A DNA stretch of 8,691 nt from Suilimivivens sp964458255 (GCA_964458255.1 CAYWHY010000057.1:1-8691); one strand, 5' to 3'. Positions 1 to 6,668 are shown, counted from the stretch's first letter. The notes: generated from the sequence alone by a model not told the origin. Numbers and translations are program-made.

Positions 1-31
1 TCCCGAAAATAAAGGTTTTTAAAGAAAAAAT

Positions 32-54
32 AGGTAGTAAATTTGACACTACCT
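32..54 (+). other. Short stem-loop upstream of the zinc-ribbon gene
   Basis: Bases 32-38 (AGGTAGT) and 48-54 (ACTACCT) are perfect inverted repeats of 7 bp around a 9-base loop, ending 8 bases before the ribosome binding site of the following gene. The bases after the stem (TATTAA) are AT-rich but are not a clean run of T, so it is a poor intrinsic terminator. It may be the end of a gene to the left of the window or a leader hairpin. Only the inverted repeat itself is seen; any role is inferred. Confidence 0.3.
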
Positions 55-62
55 TATTAAGT

Positions 63-70
63 GGGGAGGT
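63..70 (+). promoter_or_regulatory. Ribosome binding site that fixes the true start at ATG 78
   Basis: GGGGAGGT lies 7 bases before the ATG at 78 and is the only good Shine-Dalgarno sequence near this gene. The alternative start, a TTG at 110 in the frame of the main protein, has only AGAAAAAAC before it. The site therefore indicates that translation begins at 78, in a different frame from the body of the protein, which is the main argument for a frameshift. Confidence 0.65.
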
Positions 71-77
71 AATTACA

Positions 78-475
78 ATGGATAATTATAACAAAGAATT
101 AGAAAAAACTTGCTTGAAGCAATCAAACAAAAAGAACAGGCGGATAAACAATTACTGTCTTTGGAAATTTTTGTAGGTTATTTGATTTCAATGATTTTTA
201 TATCATTCGTATTCGTTGCTTCGTTTGTTCAAATGGCAATTTGGTTAAGGATTGTCCTTATTGGCATAGGTTTTATTTCGTTTGCAGCCGGTATTGGATT
301 TACAATCAGAATTGAACAGACAGCAGGTTACTATGAATGTGCCAAATGTGGATACAGATATGTTCCTTTATACAAAAGTGTACTTATGTCAATGCATATC
401 AACAGAACAAGATATATGAGTTGTCCGAAGTGCAATGAAAAGTCTTGGCAGAAAAAAGTGATAAGCAAGGAATAA
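78..475 (+). CDS. Small two-helix membrane protein with C-terminal zinc ribbon, 5' frameshift
   Basis: The conserved part (110-475, 121 residues from a TTG) has a charged N-terminus, two hydrophobic segments at about residues 21-44 and 46-66, and a C-terminal zinc ribbon with CxxC pairs at Cys77/Cys80 and Cys105/Cys108. Short Clostridia membrane proteins with this kind of ribbon near a SWQKK-like end are familiar, but their function is unknown to me. The ribosome binding site and ATG (78) are in another frame, which reads ten sensible codons (MDNYNKELEK) up to a run of six A at 103-108 and then stops after 25 residues. One extra A would join both parts into a protein of about 132 residues. 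It is either a real frameshift mutation or a sequencing error in the A run. No close partner gene is evident; what follows is pseudogene sequence. Confidence 0.7.
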
Positions 476-596
476 TCATTTTAGGTTGCGGTGTTTGCGG
501 TTGATGCGTCTCCGTATGATGAAAAAGTAATTGCACAGCAAAATTCCGAAAAATATGAATTTTGGCAAAAAGTATTGATGGGTGTCGTGGGACAAA
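476..596 (+). other. Unassigned stretch, possibly degraded coding DNA
   Basis: No start codon with a ribosome binding site is present. One frame (485-604) is open for 39 codons before TGA and reads like protein (for example AVDASPYDEK and EFWQKVLMG), but I do not recognise a family and it does not match the N-terminus of TrpB. It directly abuts the trpB remnant and may be a piece of another broken gene that was fused to it by deletion. Treat it as unexplained. Confidence 0.3.
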
Positions 597-814
597 AAGC
601 GTGAGGATTTGAATCATACCGGTGTACACAAACTTAATCATTGTATGGGAGCAGTGGATATTAAAAAGCAAGCTATTGTATAGGTTCTGTTGTAGGTCCA
701 CATCCTTTTCCCATGATGGTTAGAGATTTTCAGAGCGTGGTAGGGGTTGAGGCGAGAGAACAGTTTTTGGAAATGTCTTCCGGCCCGGAGCATGCCTTTT
801 TATTTATCAAGTAA
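597..814 (+). pseudogene. trpB: Remnant of tryptophan synthase beta subunit (trpB), several internal deletions
   Basis: TrpB joins indole with serine using pyridoxal phosphate to make tryptophan; the intact protein has about 390-400 residues. Only short collinear pieces remain here. Frame 597-683 reads KREDLNHTGVHKLNHCMG, the region around the cofactor lysine (HTGxHK), then jumps to AVDIKKQA, which fits the later MGAxDxxxQ region, and ends at TAG. A second frame (674-814) reads YCIGSVVGPHPFP and then MVRDFQSVVG, a highly characteristic TrpB block, followed by EQFLEM. It then jumps to GPEHAFL, which fits the VGPEHxYL motif near the C-terminal third, and stops at TAA. The glycine-rich phosphate-binding loop (GGGSN) and both ends are missing. 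The order of pieces is that of a normal trpB, so this is a gene reduced by at least three deletions plus a frame change. No start codon or ribosome binding site was found. No other trp gene is in the window. Confidence 0.85.
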
Positions 815-820
815 AAATGT

Positions 821-2527
821 TTACTCTATTGTGTTATAATATGCTTCCAGTCTGGGCCTGCATTTTAAAAATAGTTTTCCGATTTCCGGATCAAAGTGAC
901 TCTCCAAGGATTCTTCAATAATCATAAATGCATTGTCAAAATCCATTTTCTCTTTATAACAACGTTTGCTTACAAGTGCATCAAAAACATCGGCAAGTGC
1001 CATAATTCTTGCCTCCGGTGGAATTGCGAGACCGGAAAGCTGTTTAGGATAGCCATGTCCATCCCATTTTTCATGATGATAATGTGCCACGTTTACAGCA
1101 ATTTTTACAAATGTTTCATCTTCAATCCCACTTAAGATTTGTGCCACAATCTCTGCCCCTTTTTCGGAATGCTTTTTCATTTCCTCATACTCTTGTGGAG
1201 TATACTTGCCGGGCTTTCGTAAAATATTGTCATCCACTGCAATCTTACCGAGGTCATGCATAGGTGCTGCTTTAATGACATCTCTTAAAAATTCATCCGT
1301 AAAGCCGTATTCTTTGCCAACTGATTTTAATTCCTCTGCAAAAATCTGGATTACTTCGCTGGTCCTTTTTACATGGCCGCCGGTGTTTGTGTCGCGGTTT
1401 TCTATAATATCCGCCATTCCAAGAACCATACGTTCCTGAAGTTTATTGACATAGGCTGTTTTTTTCTGTACTTCTTTTTCAAGAACATCATTATAATTGT
1501 TAAGTAGACTTAAATATTTTTGTTGTCTGGTATCATCTGCTATTTCAATTAAATAGCCGTTTATCCTGTGCCCTTTCGAGGGATGAAGTGTTTTAAGAGA
1601 ACAAGCTAATATTCTTTCTCCTGATTCAATCAGACATTTCTTTTCCTGAACAGTCAGATCATTTAATACTTCTCCGTACTGTTCATACAAAAGAGGTGTC
1701 TCCTTTTGATTTAAAGGGGTATCCACTTTCTGGTTTTCTAATTCCGGTAAAAAAACCTTTGCCATATCATTACAGCTTACAAAACGTCCCTTTTCGTCAA
1801 ATGCGAGATATCCATTGGTTACACTTTCGTCCAGAGAATTAATAATATTTTCTCCAATTTCATATTTTCCAATTCTACGAATCAGCAGCAAAATCAGAAA
1901 TTCTCCTAAAAGATAAGCAAATACTATCACATCCGGCTCCTGTCCTATGGTCCGTCTTGCCAGATAACATAAAATTGTTGCAATTTCAATCAGCATTAGG
2001 TACAGAATGACTTTTTTGGGTATATTCTTTTTCGTAACCAGAGAGTGAAATATAACACTAATGGTAATCAGCATACTGCCGAATATAAACAGAATAAATA
2101 GTTTATGCATGGAACCATACTCTTTAATCAAACAGGTCAGACCATTTTTGCTTCCTAAGGTAACACTGGTATAATAATCATTCCGTATTCCCACAGAAAA
2201 AGCAAAGTAAAGTACTATGGTACTTAACGAAAGTAACAAGGCAACCAGCCATACGGGCACTTCTGCATGACATAGGTTCATAGTGGAAAAAAGTAAAAAA
2301 ATTGGAATAAAAACACCACCTAAATAAATGAGTCGGTTTCCTATCAGGGCAGCTTCTAAAGATTGGGAAGTGGATAATGCATAATATCCTATATTTGCTA
2401 TGATAATCATAACGTACATGAGAAGATAATTGGTAATATTCTGGTTGTGACTAATAACAAGTAACAATATCAACATCACAATAGATGCTATACAGGTTAC
2501 CGCATATATATTTACTCCCGCTATCAT
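821..2527 (-). CDS. 7TM receptor with PAS-like and HD-GYP domains (probable c-di-GMP phosphodiesterase)
   Basis: The protein (568 residues) is probably a membrane signal receptor whose output is hydrolysis of cyclic di-GMP. About seven hydrophobic segments fill residues 5-217, resembling the 7TM N-terminus of some histidine kinases. A PAS-like region covers about 228-335 (GYLAFDEKGRFVSCN), and a charged, probably coiled-coil linker about 336-366. The HD-GYP domain runs from about 363 to 565. Likely metal ligands and motif residues are visible: His385, the HD pair His424-Asp425 followed by GK, His453, His484-His485-Glu486, the DGxGYP motif at 489-494, and Asp513. The usual DGSGYP or DGTGYP reads DGHGYP here. 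All key residues are present, so activity is likely. The ATG at 2527 has an upstream AGGGAG on the minus strand at suitable spacing. The gene is monocistronic in this window and divergent from mglB. The ligand is unknown. Confidence 0.9.
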   Translation of the reverse strand: MIAGVNIYAVTCIASIVMLILLLVISHNQNITNYLLMYVMIIIANIGYYALSTSQSLEAALIGNRLIYLGGVFIPIFLLFSTMNLCHAEVPVWLVALLLSLSTIVLYFAFSVGIRNDYYTSVTLGSKNGLTCLIKEYGSMHKLFILFIFGSMLITISVIFHSLVTKKNIPKKVILYLMLIEIATILCYLARRTIGQEPDVIVFAYLLGEFLILLLIRRIGKYEIGENIINSLDESVTNGYLAFDEKGRFVSCNDMAKVFLPELENQKVDTPLNQKETPLLYEQYGEVLNDLTVQEKKCLIESGERILACSLKTLHPSKGHRINGYLIEIADDTRQQKYLSLLNNYNDVLEKEVQKKTAYVNKLQERMVLGMADIIENRDTNTGGHVKRTSEVIQIFAEELKSVGKEYGFTDEFLRDVIKAAPMHDLGKIAVDDNILRKPGKYTPQEYEEMKKHSEKGAEIVAQILSGIEDETFVKIAVNVAHYHHEKWDGHGYPKQLSGLAIPPEARIMALADVFDALVSKRCYKEKMDFDNAFMIIEESLESHFDPEIGKLFLKCRPRLEAYYNTIE

Positions 2528-2591
2528 CAGTGTCCGCTCCCTTCTAAATGAGTTGTTTCTTTATCTGTCAGGTAATATTTCATTAACTTAT

Positions 2592-2620
2592 ATTATACTT
2601 TTTATATAAATGATTTTCAA
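2592..2620 (-). promoter_or_regulatory. Sigma-A-type promoter of the HD-GYP gene
   Basis: Read on the minus strand, TTGAAA (2620-2615) is followed after exactly 17 bases by a perfect TATAAT (2597-2592). Five of six bases match the -35 consensus and all six match the -10. The expected transcript start is near 2585, giving a leader of about 58 bases before the ATG at 2527. This is the best promoter match in the window. Confidence 0.75.
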
Positions 2621-2813
2621 TACAGAACGGAGTCATAGATTGACAGATATATGCAATGAGAAATAAGATAGGGAAGCTGTTTTGGAATCTGATTTTTGGC
2701 ATTATTAGTATAAAAAGAACCATATCAGGTATAAAATGTCGACCAAATAATTGTTTCATATTAAAACATGTAATAAACTTAGGGCAAATTGCACAAAAAA
2801 ATGATGTAAAAAA

Positions 2814-2843
2814 TTGACATTTTAACAAATTGGTTAATAAATT
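2814..2843 (+). promoter_or_regulatory. Candidate promoter of the mgl operon
   Basis: A perfect TTGACA (2814-2819) is followed after 18 bases by TAAATT (2838-2843), which matches the -10 consensus at four of six positions. The leader would be about 100 bases. A competing -10 lies downstream at 2887-2895 (TATGATAAT, containing two overlapping five-of-six matches), but I see no good -35 for it; such a promoter would need an activator. Which one is used cannot be decided by eye. Confidence 0.4.
2822..2837. repeat. Inverted repeat TTAAC-N6-GTTAA, possible operator
   Basis: Perfect 5-bp arms at 2822-2826 and 2833-2837 are separated by 6 bases. The repeat sits in the spacer between the candidate -35 and -10 of the mgl promoter, a typical place for a repressor site. 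Short AT-rich arms like these can occur by chance, so the functional reading is an inference. Confidence 0.25.
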
Positions 2844-2849
2844 TATATT

Positions 2850-2885
2850 TTTTGAAAAGAAAATCGTATTTTTTTAGTTTCAAAA
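2850..2885. repeat. Inverted repeat TTTTGAAA / TTTCAAAA upstream of mglB
   Basis: Perfect 8-bp arms (2850-2857 and 2878-2885) flank 20 bases and end just before the TATGATAAT element. The DNA is strongly AT-rich, so the repeat may be chance. If real it could be a protein binding site or a weak leader hairpin. Confidence 0.25.
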
Positions 2886-2949
2886 TTATGATAATATCAA
2901 AAAGTAAGCGAGGCAGAAAAGTCACGCAGAAAAAAGGAGGATATCTAAA

Positions 2950-4050
2950 ATGAAAAAGAAACTTTTAGGCGCACTTTTAAGTGTAGCAATGGTAGCTTCT
3001 TTGTTAGTTGGATGTGGTGGATCTTCTGAAGAAGCAGCAGCACCTGCTGAAGAGGCTAAGACAGAAGAAGCAGCACCTGTTGAAGAAGCTAAAACAGAAG
3101 AAGTAGCTGAAGAAGCAGCACCTGCAGAAGCAACAACTTACAAAGTTGGTGTAGCAATTTACCAGTTTGATGACAACTTCATGACATTGTATCGTAACGA
3201 AATCGAATCTTATTTCGCATCTCTTGAAACAGATACAGAGAAATATGAAGTAACAATCGTTGACAGTAAGAACGATATGGCTACTCAGACAGATCAGGTT
3301 AGAACATTCATCACACAGCAGATGGATGTTATCATTTTAAACCTTGTTCAGACATCTTCTGCTGATACTCTTATCGAAGAAGTAGTAGCTGCTGACATTC
3401 CTTTAGTACTTATCAACCGTGAGCCTCTTGCATATGATGAAAGTGGCGCAACAATTGATGAAGCTTACGAAGGAATCATTAACAATGAAAAAGTTTGCTA
3501 CGTTGGTGCAGATGCTCGTCAGTCCGGTACATTCCAGGGCGAAATCGTTCTTGGTTTAGAGAACAAGGGTGATATCAACGGAGATGGAAAAGTTTCCTAC
3601 GTTATGATTGAAGGTGACCCTGAAAATATTGATGCTCAGTATCGTACAGAGTTCTCTATTAAGGCTCTTACAGATGCCGGTGTAGAAGTTGAATGTCTTG
3701 ATGACCAGATTGGTATGTGGGCAACAGATAAGGGACAGGAAATCGCTGCTAACGCACTTGCAAAACATGGTGATGCTGTAGAAGTTATCTTCTGTAACAA
3801 CGACGGTATGGCACTTGGTGCTTACGCTGCTATCGAAGCTGCAGGTCGTGTAGTTGGTGAAGACATCTACTTATTAGGTGTTGATGCTCTTGATGAATGT
3901 CAGGAAATGGTTGCTAACGGAACAATGACAGGTACTGTATTAAATGACCACATTGGACAGTCTCATACAGCAGTTGATGTTGCAATCAAGGCTTTACATG
4001 GCGAAGCAATGGATAACTATTACTGGGTTGACTATGTAATGATTAAATAA
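2950..4050 (+). CDS. mglB: Galactose/glucose ABC transporter substrate-binding lipoprotein (MglB-like)
   Basis: This lipoprotein would bind galactose or glucose outside the membrane and deliver it to MglC/MglA. The 366 residues start with a lipoprotein signal (KKK, hydrophobic core, LVGC with Cys22), an Ala/Glu-rich linker (27-63), then a periplasmic-binding-protein fold that aligns along its length with E. coli MglB. Residues matching known sugar contacts are present: Asp75 and Phe77 in FDDNF, Asn131, Asp228, Arg232, Trp257, Asn284, Asp312 and Asn332. The contact His152 of E. coli is Asn226 here. The calcium loop is kept (Asp208, Asn210, Asp212, Ser216, with Glu278). AGGAGG at 2935-2940 lies 9 bases before the ATG. 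It is first in the operon and followed by a terminator hairpin. All 13 glutamines use CAG, consistent with high expression. The family is secure; the exact sugar is less so, because of the His-to-Asn change. Confidence 0.93.
   Translation: MKKKLLGALLSVAMVASLLVGCGGSSEEAAAPAEEAKTEEAAPVEEAKTEEVAEEAAPAEATTYKVGVAIYQFDDNFMTLYRNEIESYFASLETDTEKYEVTIVDSKNDMATQTDQVRTFITQQMDVIILNLVQTSSADTLIEEVVAADIPLVLINREPLAYDESGATIDEAYEGIINNEKVCYVGADARQSGTFQGEIVLGLENKGDINGDGKVSYVMIEGDPENIDAQYRTEFSIKALTDAGVEVECLDDQIGMWATDKGQEIAANALAKHGDAVEVIFCNNDGMALGAYAAIEAAGRVVGEDIYLLGVDALDECQEMVANGTMTGTVLNDHIGQSHTAVDVAIKALHGEAMDNYYWVDYVMIK
3028..3132 (+). repeat. In-frame imperfect repeats encoding an Ala/Glu-rich linker in MglB
   Basis: Residues 27-38 (EEAAAPAEEAKT), 39-49 (EEAAPVEEAKT) and 50-61 (a more diverged copy) are tandem 11-12 residue units, and the DNA units of 36, 33 and 36 bases are also similar. 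They connect the lipid-anchored Cys22 to the folded domain. Such acidic, disordered tethers are common on lipoproteins of Clostridia. The unit number may vary among strains. Confidence 0.75.
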
Positions 4051-4071
4051 TTTTTAATCACAAGATCTTTT

Positions 4072-4101
4072 AAGTGGACCGTGTAAAGCGGTCCACTTTT
4101 T
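4072..4101 (+). terminator. Intrinsic terminator or attenuating hairpin between mglB and mglA
   Basis: AAGTGGACCG (4072-4081) and CGGTCCACTT (4089-4098) form a perfect 10-bp stem with a 7-base loop, followed by T to 4101. The next gene starts only 26 bases later with its own AGGAGG but without a visible promoter. In operons of this type such a hairpin stops part of the transcripts or protects the mglB message end, giving more binding protein than ATPase and permease. The hairpin is seen; the partial read-through is inferred. Confidence 0.8.
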
Positions 4102-4126
4102 AATCAAAAAAGAGGAGGTTGCAAAT

Positions 4127-5638
4127 ATGTCTGAGTACCGCTTGGAAATGCGTGGAATATGTAAATCCTTTCCGGGTGTTAAGGCTCTGGATCATGCACA
4201 GCTTCGTCTCCGTCCGGGTACAGTTCATGCACTTATGGGTGAGAATGGTGCCGGTAAATCTACGTTGATGAAGTGTATGTTTGGTATCTATAAAATGGAT
4301 GAGGGGGAAATCTACTTTGAAGGAGAGAAAGTAGATATTGCTGATCCCATGGATGCTTTGAAAAAAGGTATCGCCATGGTGCATCAGGAGCTTCAGCCTA
4401 TTCCGGCACGTACCGTAGGTGAGAATATTTTTCTGGGTCGTTATCCCATGAAAAAATTTTTAGGATTTATTCCTGTTGTTGATCACAAAAAAATGTATGA
4501 AGACACACAGGTTTTGCTTGATAAGGTTCGAATGAATTTTGACCCCAAGCAAATGCTTGGTGAGTTAAGTGTTTCACAGATGCAGTCCGTTGAAATCGCA
4601 AAGGCTGTTTCTGCAAACTGTAAAGTTCTTATTTTGGATGAGCCGACATCATCATTAACTCATAATGAGGTTGAGGCATTGTTCCGTATTGTGGAAGATT
4701 TAAAGAAGGAAGGCGTTTCCATTGTTTATATTTCCCACAAGATGGATGAAATTTTAAGGATTTCCGACGAAGTTACCATCATGCGAGATGGACAGTACAT
4801 CGGTACATGGGAATCTGAAGGTTTAACGACTGATTTCATTATTACAAAGATGGTAGGTCGTGAGCTTACCAATCTTTATCCTAAACGTGAAAACGTTCCG
4901 GGTGAGGTTGTATTTGAAGTTGAAGATTTCACTTCCATTAATCCCAGAAGTTTCCGTCATGCAGGCTTTCAGCTTCGTAAGGGCGAAATTTTAGGTGTTG
5001 GTGGTTTGGTAGGTGCGCAGCGTACCGAATTTATGGAGGGTTTATTTGGTATTCGTTCCCACACTACCGGTAAGATAACATATAATGGTAAGGAAATAAA
5101 GATTAAACGTCCGAAGGATGCAATTGATCAGGGTATTGCCATGTTGACGGAAGACCGTCGTGCAACCGGTATCTTAGGTGTTTTATCAGTTGCAGATAAC
5201 ATTTCCGTAGCTTCTCTAAAGAAGTATCTGGATTTGGGTTTCTGTCTGAATAATAAGAAGGTAGAAAAACTTGTTCAGGATAATGTAGAAAAAATGAACA
5301 TTAAAACTCCTTCCAGTAAGACCCTGATTCAAAGTCTTTCCGGTGGTAATCAGCAGAAGGTTCTGATTGGACGCTGGCTGGCTAATAATCCGGATGTTTT
5401 GATTCTGGATGAGCCTACCCGTGGTATTGACGTCGGTGCAAAATATGAAATTTATTGTATTATTGCTGATTTGGCAAAACAGGGTAAGAGTATCATCATG
5501 ATTTCCAGTGAAATGGCAGAGCTTATTGGTATGTCTGACCGTGTCATGGTTATGTGTGATGGTCGTGTAACAGGCTTTATTGATGGTAAAGATGCTACAC
5601 AGGAAAATATTATGGAACTGGCTACTCAGTTTGAATAA
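4127..5638 (+). CDS. mglA: Galactose/methyl-galactoside ABC transporter ATP-binding protein (MglA-like, double ATPase)
   Basis: MglA powers sugar import from the inner face of the membrane. The 503 residues contain two ATPase domains, close to the usual length of about 506. Domain 1 has Walker A GENGAGKST (38-46, Lys44), Q-loop Gln87, an altered signature LSVSQMQ (147-153) typical of this sugar subfamily, Walker B LILDEP (Asp171, Glu172) and switch His204. Domain 2 has the degenerate Walker A expected in this family (GGLVGAQRT, 292-300, no Lys), a perfect LSGGNQQK signature (404-411) and Walker B with Asp428-Glu429, followed by TRGIDVGAK. The altered sites are normal for MglA/RbsA/XylG proteins, not damage. 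The ATG lies 8 bases after AGGAGG (4113-4118). Similarity to E. coli MglA (for example YISHKM, VGRxLxxxxP, SLSGGNQQKV) and the MglB/MglC neighbours support galactose/glucose rather than ribose. Confidence 0.94.
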   Translation: MSEYRLEMRGICKSFPGVKALDHAQLRLRPGTVHALMGENGAGKSTLMKCMFGIYKMDEGEIYFEGEKVDIADPMDALKKGIAMVHQELQPIPARTVGENIFLGRYPMKKFLGFIPVVDHKKMYEDTQVLLDKVRMNFDPKQMLGELSVSQMQSVEIAKAVSANCKVLILDEPTSSLTHNEVEALFRIVEDLKKEGVSIVYISHKMDEILRISDEVTIMRDGQYIGTWESEGLTTDFIITKMVGRELTNLYPKRENVPGEVVFEVEDFTSINPRSFRHAGFQLRKGEILGVGGLVGAQRTEFMEGLFGIRSHTTGKITYNGKEIKIKRPKDAIDQGIAMLTEDRRATGILGVLSVADNISVASLKKYLDLGFCLNNKKVEKLVQDNVEKMNIKTPSSKTLIQSLSGGNQQKVLIGRWLANNPDVLILDEPTRGIDVGAKYEIYCIIADLAKQGKSIIMISSEMAELIGMSDRVMVMCDGRVTGFIDGKDATQENIMELATQFE

Positions 5639-5654
5639 GGAGGAAAATGGAATT

Positions 5655-6668
5655 ATGAATAACACTAAATCTGTTCCTCAGAAAATTTTGGGCTATATTA
5701 AAAACAATCCGATTGTTATTATTTTAACTGTCGTATGTTTAATTGTAGGCTTCAATGTAGAGAATTTCTTCTCCTGGGGTAATTTCAATAACTTAGCTAT
5801 GAATACTGCAATTCGTTTCATGATTGCGCTTGGTGTTTCGGGTGTACTTATTATTAAAGGTACTGACCTTTCTGCAGGTCGTCAGGTTGGTCTTTCTGCT
5901 TGTATCGCAGGTGTACTGTTACAGCGTGCTGATTATAAGGGTCGTATGTTCCCCGATATGCCTGAAATGAACATGTGGGTCGTTTTGCTTATCGTTGTGG
6001 CATTAGGAGCATTTATGGGTATTGTAAACGGTGTAATCGTTTCTTATTTAAATGTTCCACCGTTTATTGCAACACTTGGTACACAGACCATCATTTATGG
6101 TACAGCCTTAATCTTTACAGATGCCCAGCCTATCGGTGGTTTCCAGAAAGCATATTCAAACTTTGTAAATGGTAAATTATTTGCTACCGAAACATATCCG
6201 GGTCTTCCTTATCTGCTTGTTATTGCAGCAGTTGCCGGTGTTATTTTCTGGTTCTTATACAATAAGACAACACATGGAAAATATATGTATGCAATCGGTG
6301 GTAATGAAAATGCCGCAGAAGTATCCGGTGTTAATACCCGTAAGAGTAAAATTCTTATTTTTACAATTGCCGGTGTTATGTATGCGTTGGCAGGCTACCT
6401 GTTAGCAGGTAAGTCCGGTGGTGCTACTTCCGCACTTGGTAATGGATACGAATTGGAAGCAATTGCAGGCTGTACAATCGGTGGTGTTTCCACAACCGGT
6501 GGTATCGGTACTGTAGGTGGTGTTCTTGTCGGAGTTCTCGTATTTGAGCTCTTAAAGATCGTTCTTCAGTTCCTCGGCGTTAATCCTTACTACAACTATA
6601 TTGTACAAGGTCTCGTTATTGTAATTGCTGTTGCACTTGATATCCGTAAGTATGTAGCAAAGAAATAA
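5655..6668 (+). CDS. mglC: Galactose/methyl-galactoside ABC transporter permease (MglC-like)
   Basis: This permease forms the membrane channel of the importer, presumably as a homodimer. The protein has 337 residues (E. coli MglC has 336) with many hydrophobic segments, the first at about 18-34. Family motifs include GTDLSAGRQVGL (69-80), the FIATLGT segment (137-143) and GGNENAAEVSGVN (215-227), which probably belongs to the cytoplasmic loop contacting MglA, then a glycine-rich segment (276-293). I chose ATG 5655 because AAGGAGGA (5637-5644) lies 10 bases upstream and overlaps the mglA stop. The same frame stays open up to an ATG at 5580, but that would add 25 residues inside mglA without a ribosome binding site. 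The 16-base gap to mglA points to coupled expression, and a terminator follows. Confidence 0.94.
   Translation: MNNTKSVPQKILGYIKNNPIVIILTVVCLIVGFNVENFFSWGNFNNLAMNTAIRFMIALGVSGVLIIKGTDLSAGRQVGLSACIAGVLLQRADYKGRMFPDMPEMNMWVVLLIVVALGAFMGIVNGVIVSYLNVPPFIATLGTQTIIYGTALIFTDAQPIGGFQKAYSNFVNGKLFATETYPGLPYLLVIAAVAGVIFWFLYNKTTHGKYMYAIGGNENAAEVSGVNTRKSKILIFTIAGVMYALAGYLLAGKSGGATSALGNGYELEAIAGCTIGGVSTTGGIGTVGGVLVGVLVFELLKIVLQFLGVNPYYNYIVQGLVIVIAVALDIRKYVAKK

Larger units (their letters stand above)
2528..2949. other. Divergent intergenic region (422 bases) between the HD-GYP gene and mglB
   Basis: This AT-rich region carries the minus-strand promoter of the HD-GYP gene at its left side and candidate promoter and operator elements for mglB at its right side, listed separately. 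Between about 2621 and 2813 I see no convincing gene, RNA or repeat. The last part (2896-2949) is purine-rich leader ending in the AGGAGG ribosome binding site of mglB at 2935-2940. I saw no clear match to the catabolite (CcpA) box consensus TGWAANCGNTNWCA. Confidence 0.6.

Noticed and set aside
43..71. TTGACA at 43-48 as a promoter for the zinc-ribbon gene
   Set aside because: At 17 bases spacing the sequence is GAGGTA, part of the ribosome binding site; there is no -10 element.
103..109. AAAAAAC, the classic -1 ribosomal slippery heptamer, at the frameshift point
   Set aside because: The phase is wrong: the incoming frame reads GAA AAA ACT, whereas tandem slippage needs codons AAA AAC. I saw no clear stimulatory structure downstream, so an A-run length change is simpler.
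2640..2669. TTGACA with TAAGAT at 18 bases, plus strand
   Set aside because: Weak -10, and 280 bases from mglB; the candidate at 2814 is closer. Could still be a minor promoter.
2656..2817. Small open frame of 53 codons starting MRNKIGK in the divergent intergenic region
   Set aside because: No ribosome binding site before its ATG, AT-rich composition, no recognisable domain, and it runs into the mgl promoter candidate. Likely chance.
2583..2828. Minus-strand open frame of 81 codons
   Set aside because: It overlaps the promoters of both flanking genes, has no ribosome binding site, and its protein has no recognisable feature.
4418..4438. Degenerate signature and Walker motifs in MglA as possible damage
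   Set aside because: The same departures (LSVSQMQ in domain 1, no Lys in the second Walker A) are standard for MglA, RbsA and related sugar ATPases.
5580..5654. Upstream ATG 5580 as start of mglC
   Set aside because: It lies within mglA without a ribosome binding site; ATG 5655 has AAGGAGGA at good spacing and gives the normal family length.
5216..5665. Long antisense open frame of 149 codons within mglA and the start of mglC
   Set aside because: It is a by-product of the codon pattern of mglA, with no own start signal or family resemblance. The same applies to other antisense frames over the mgl and regulator genes.
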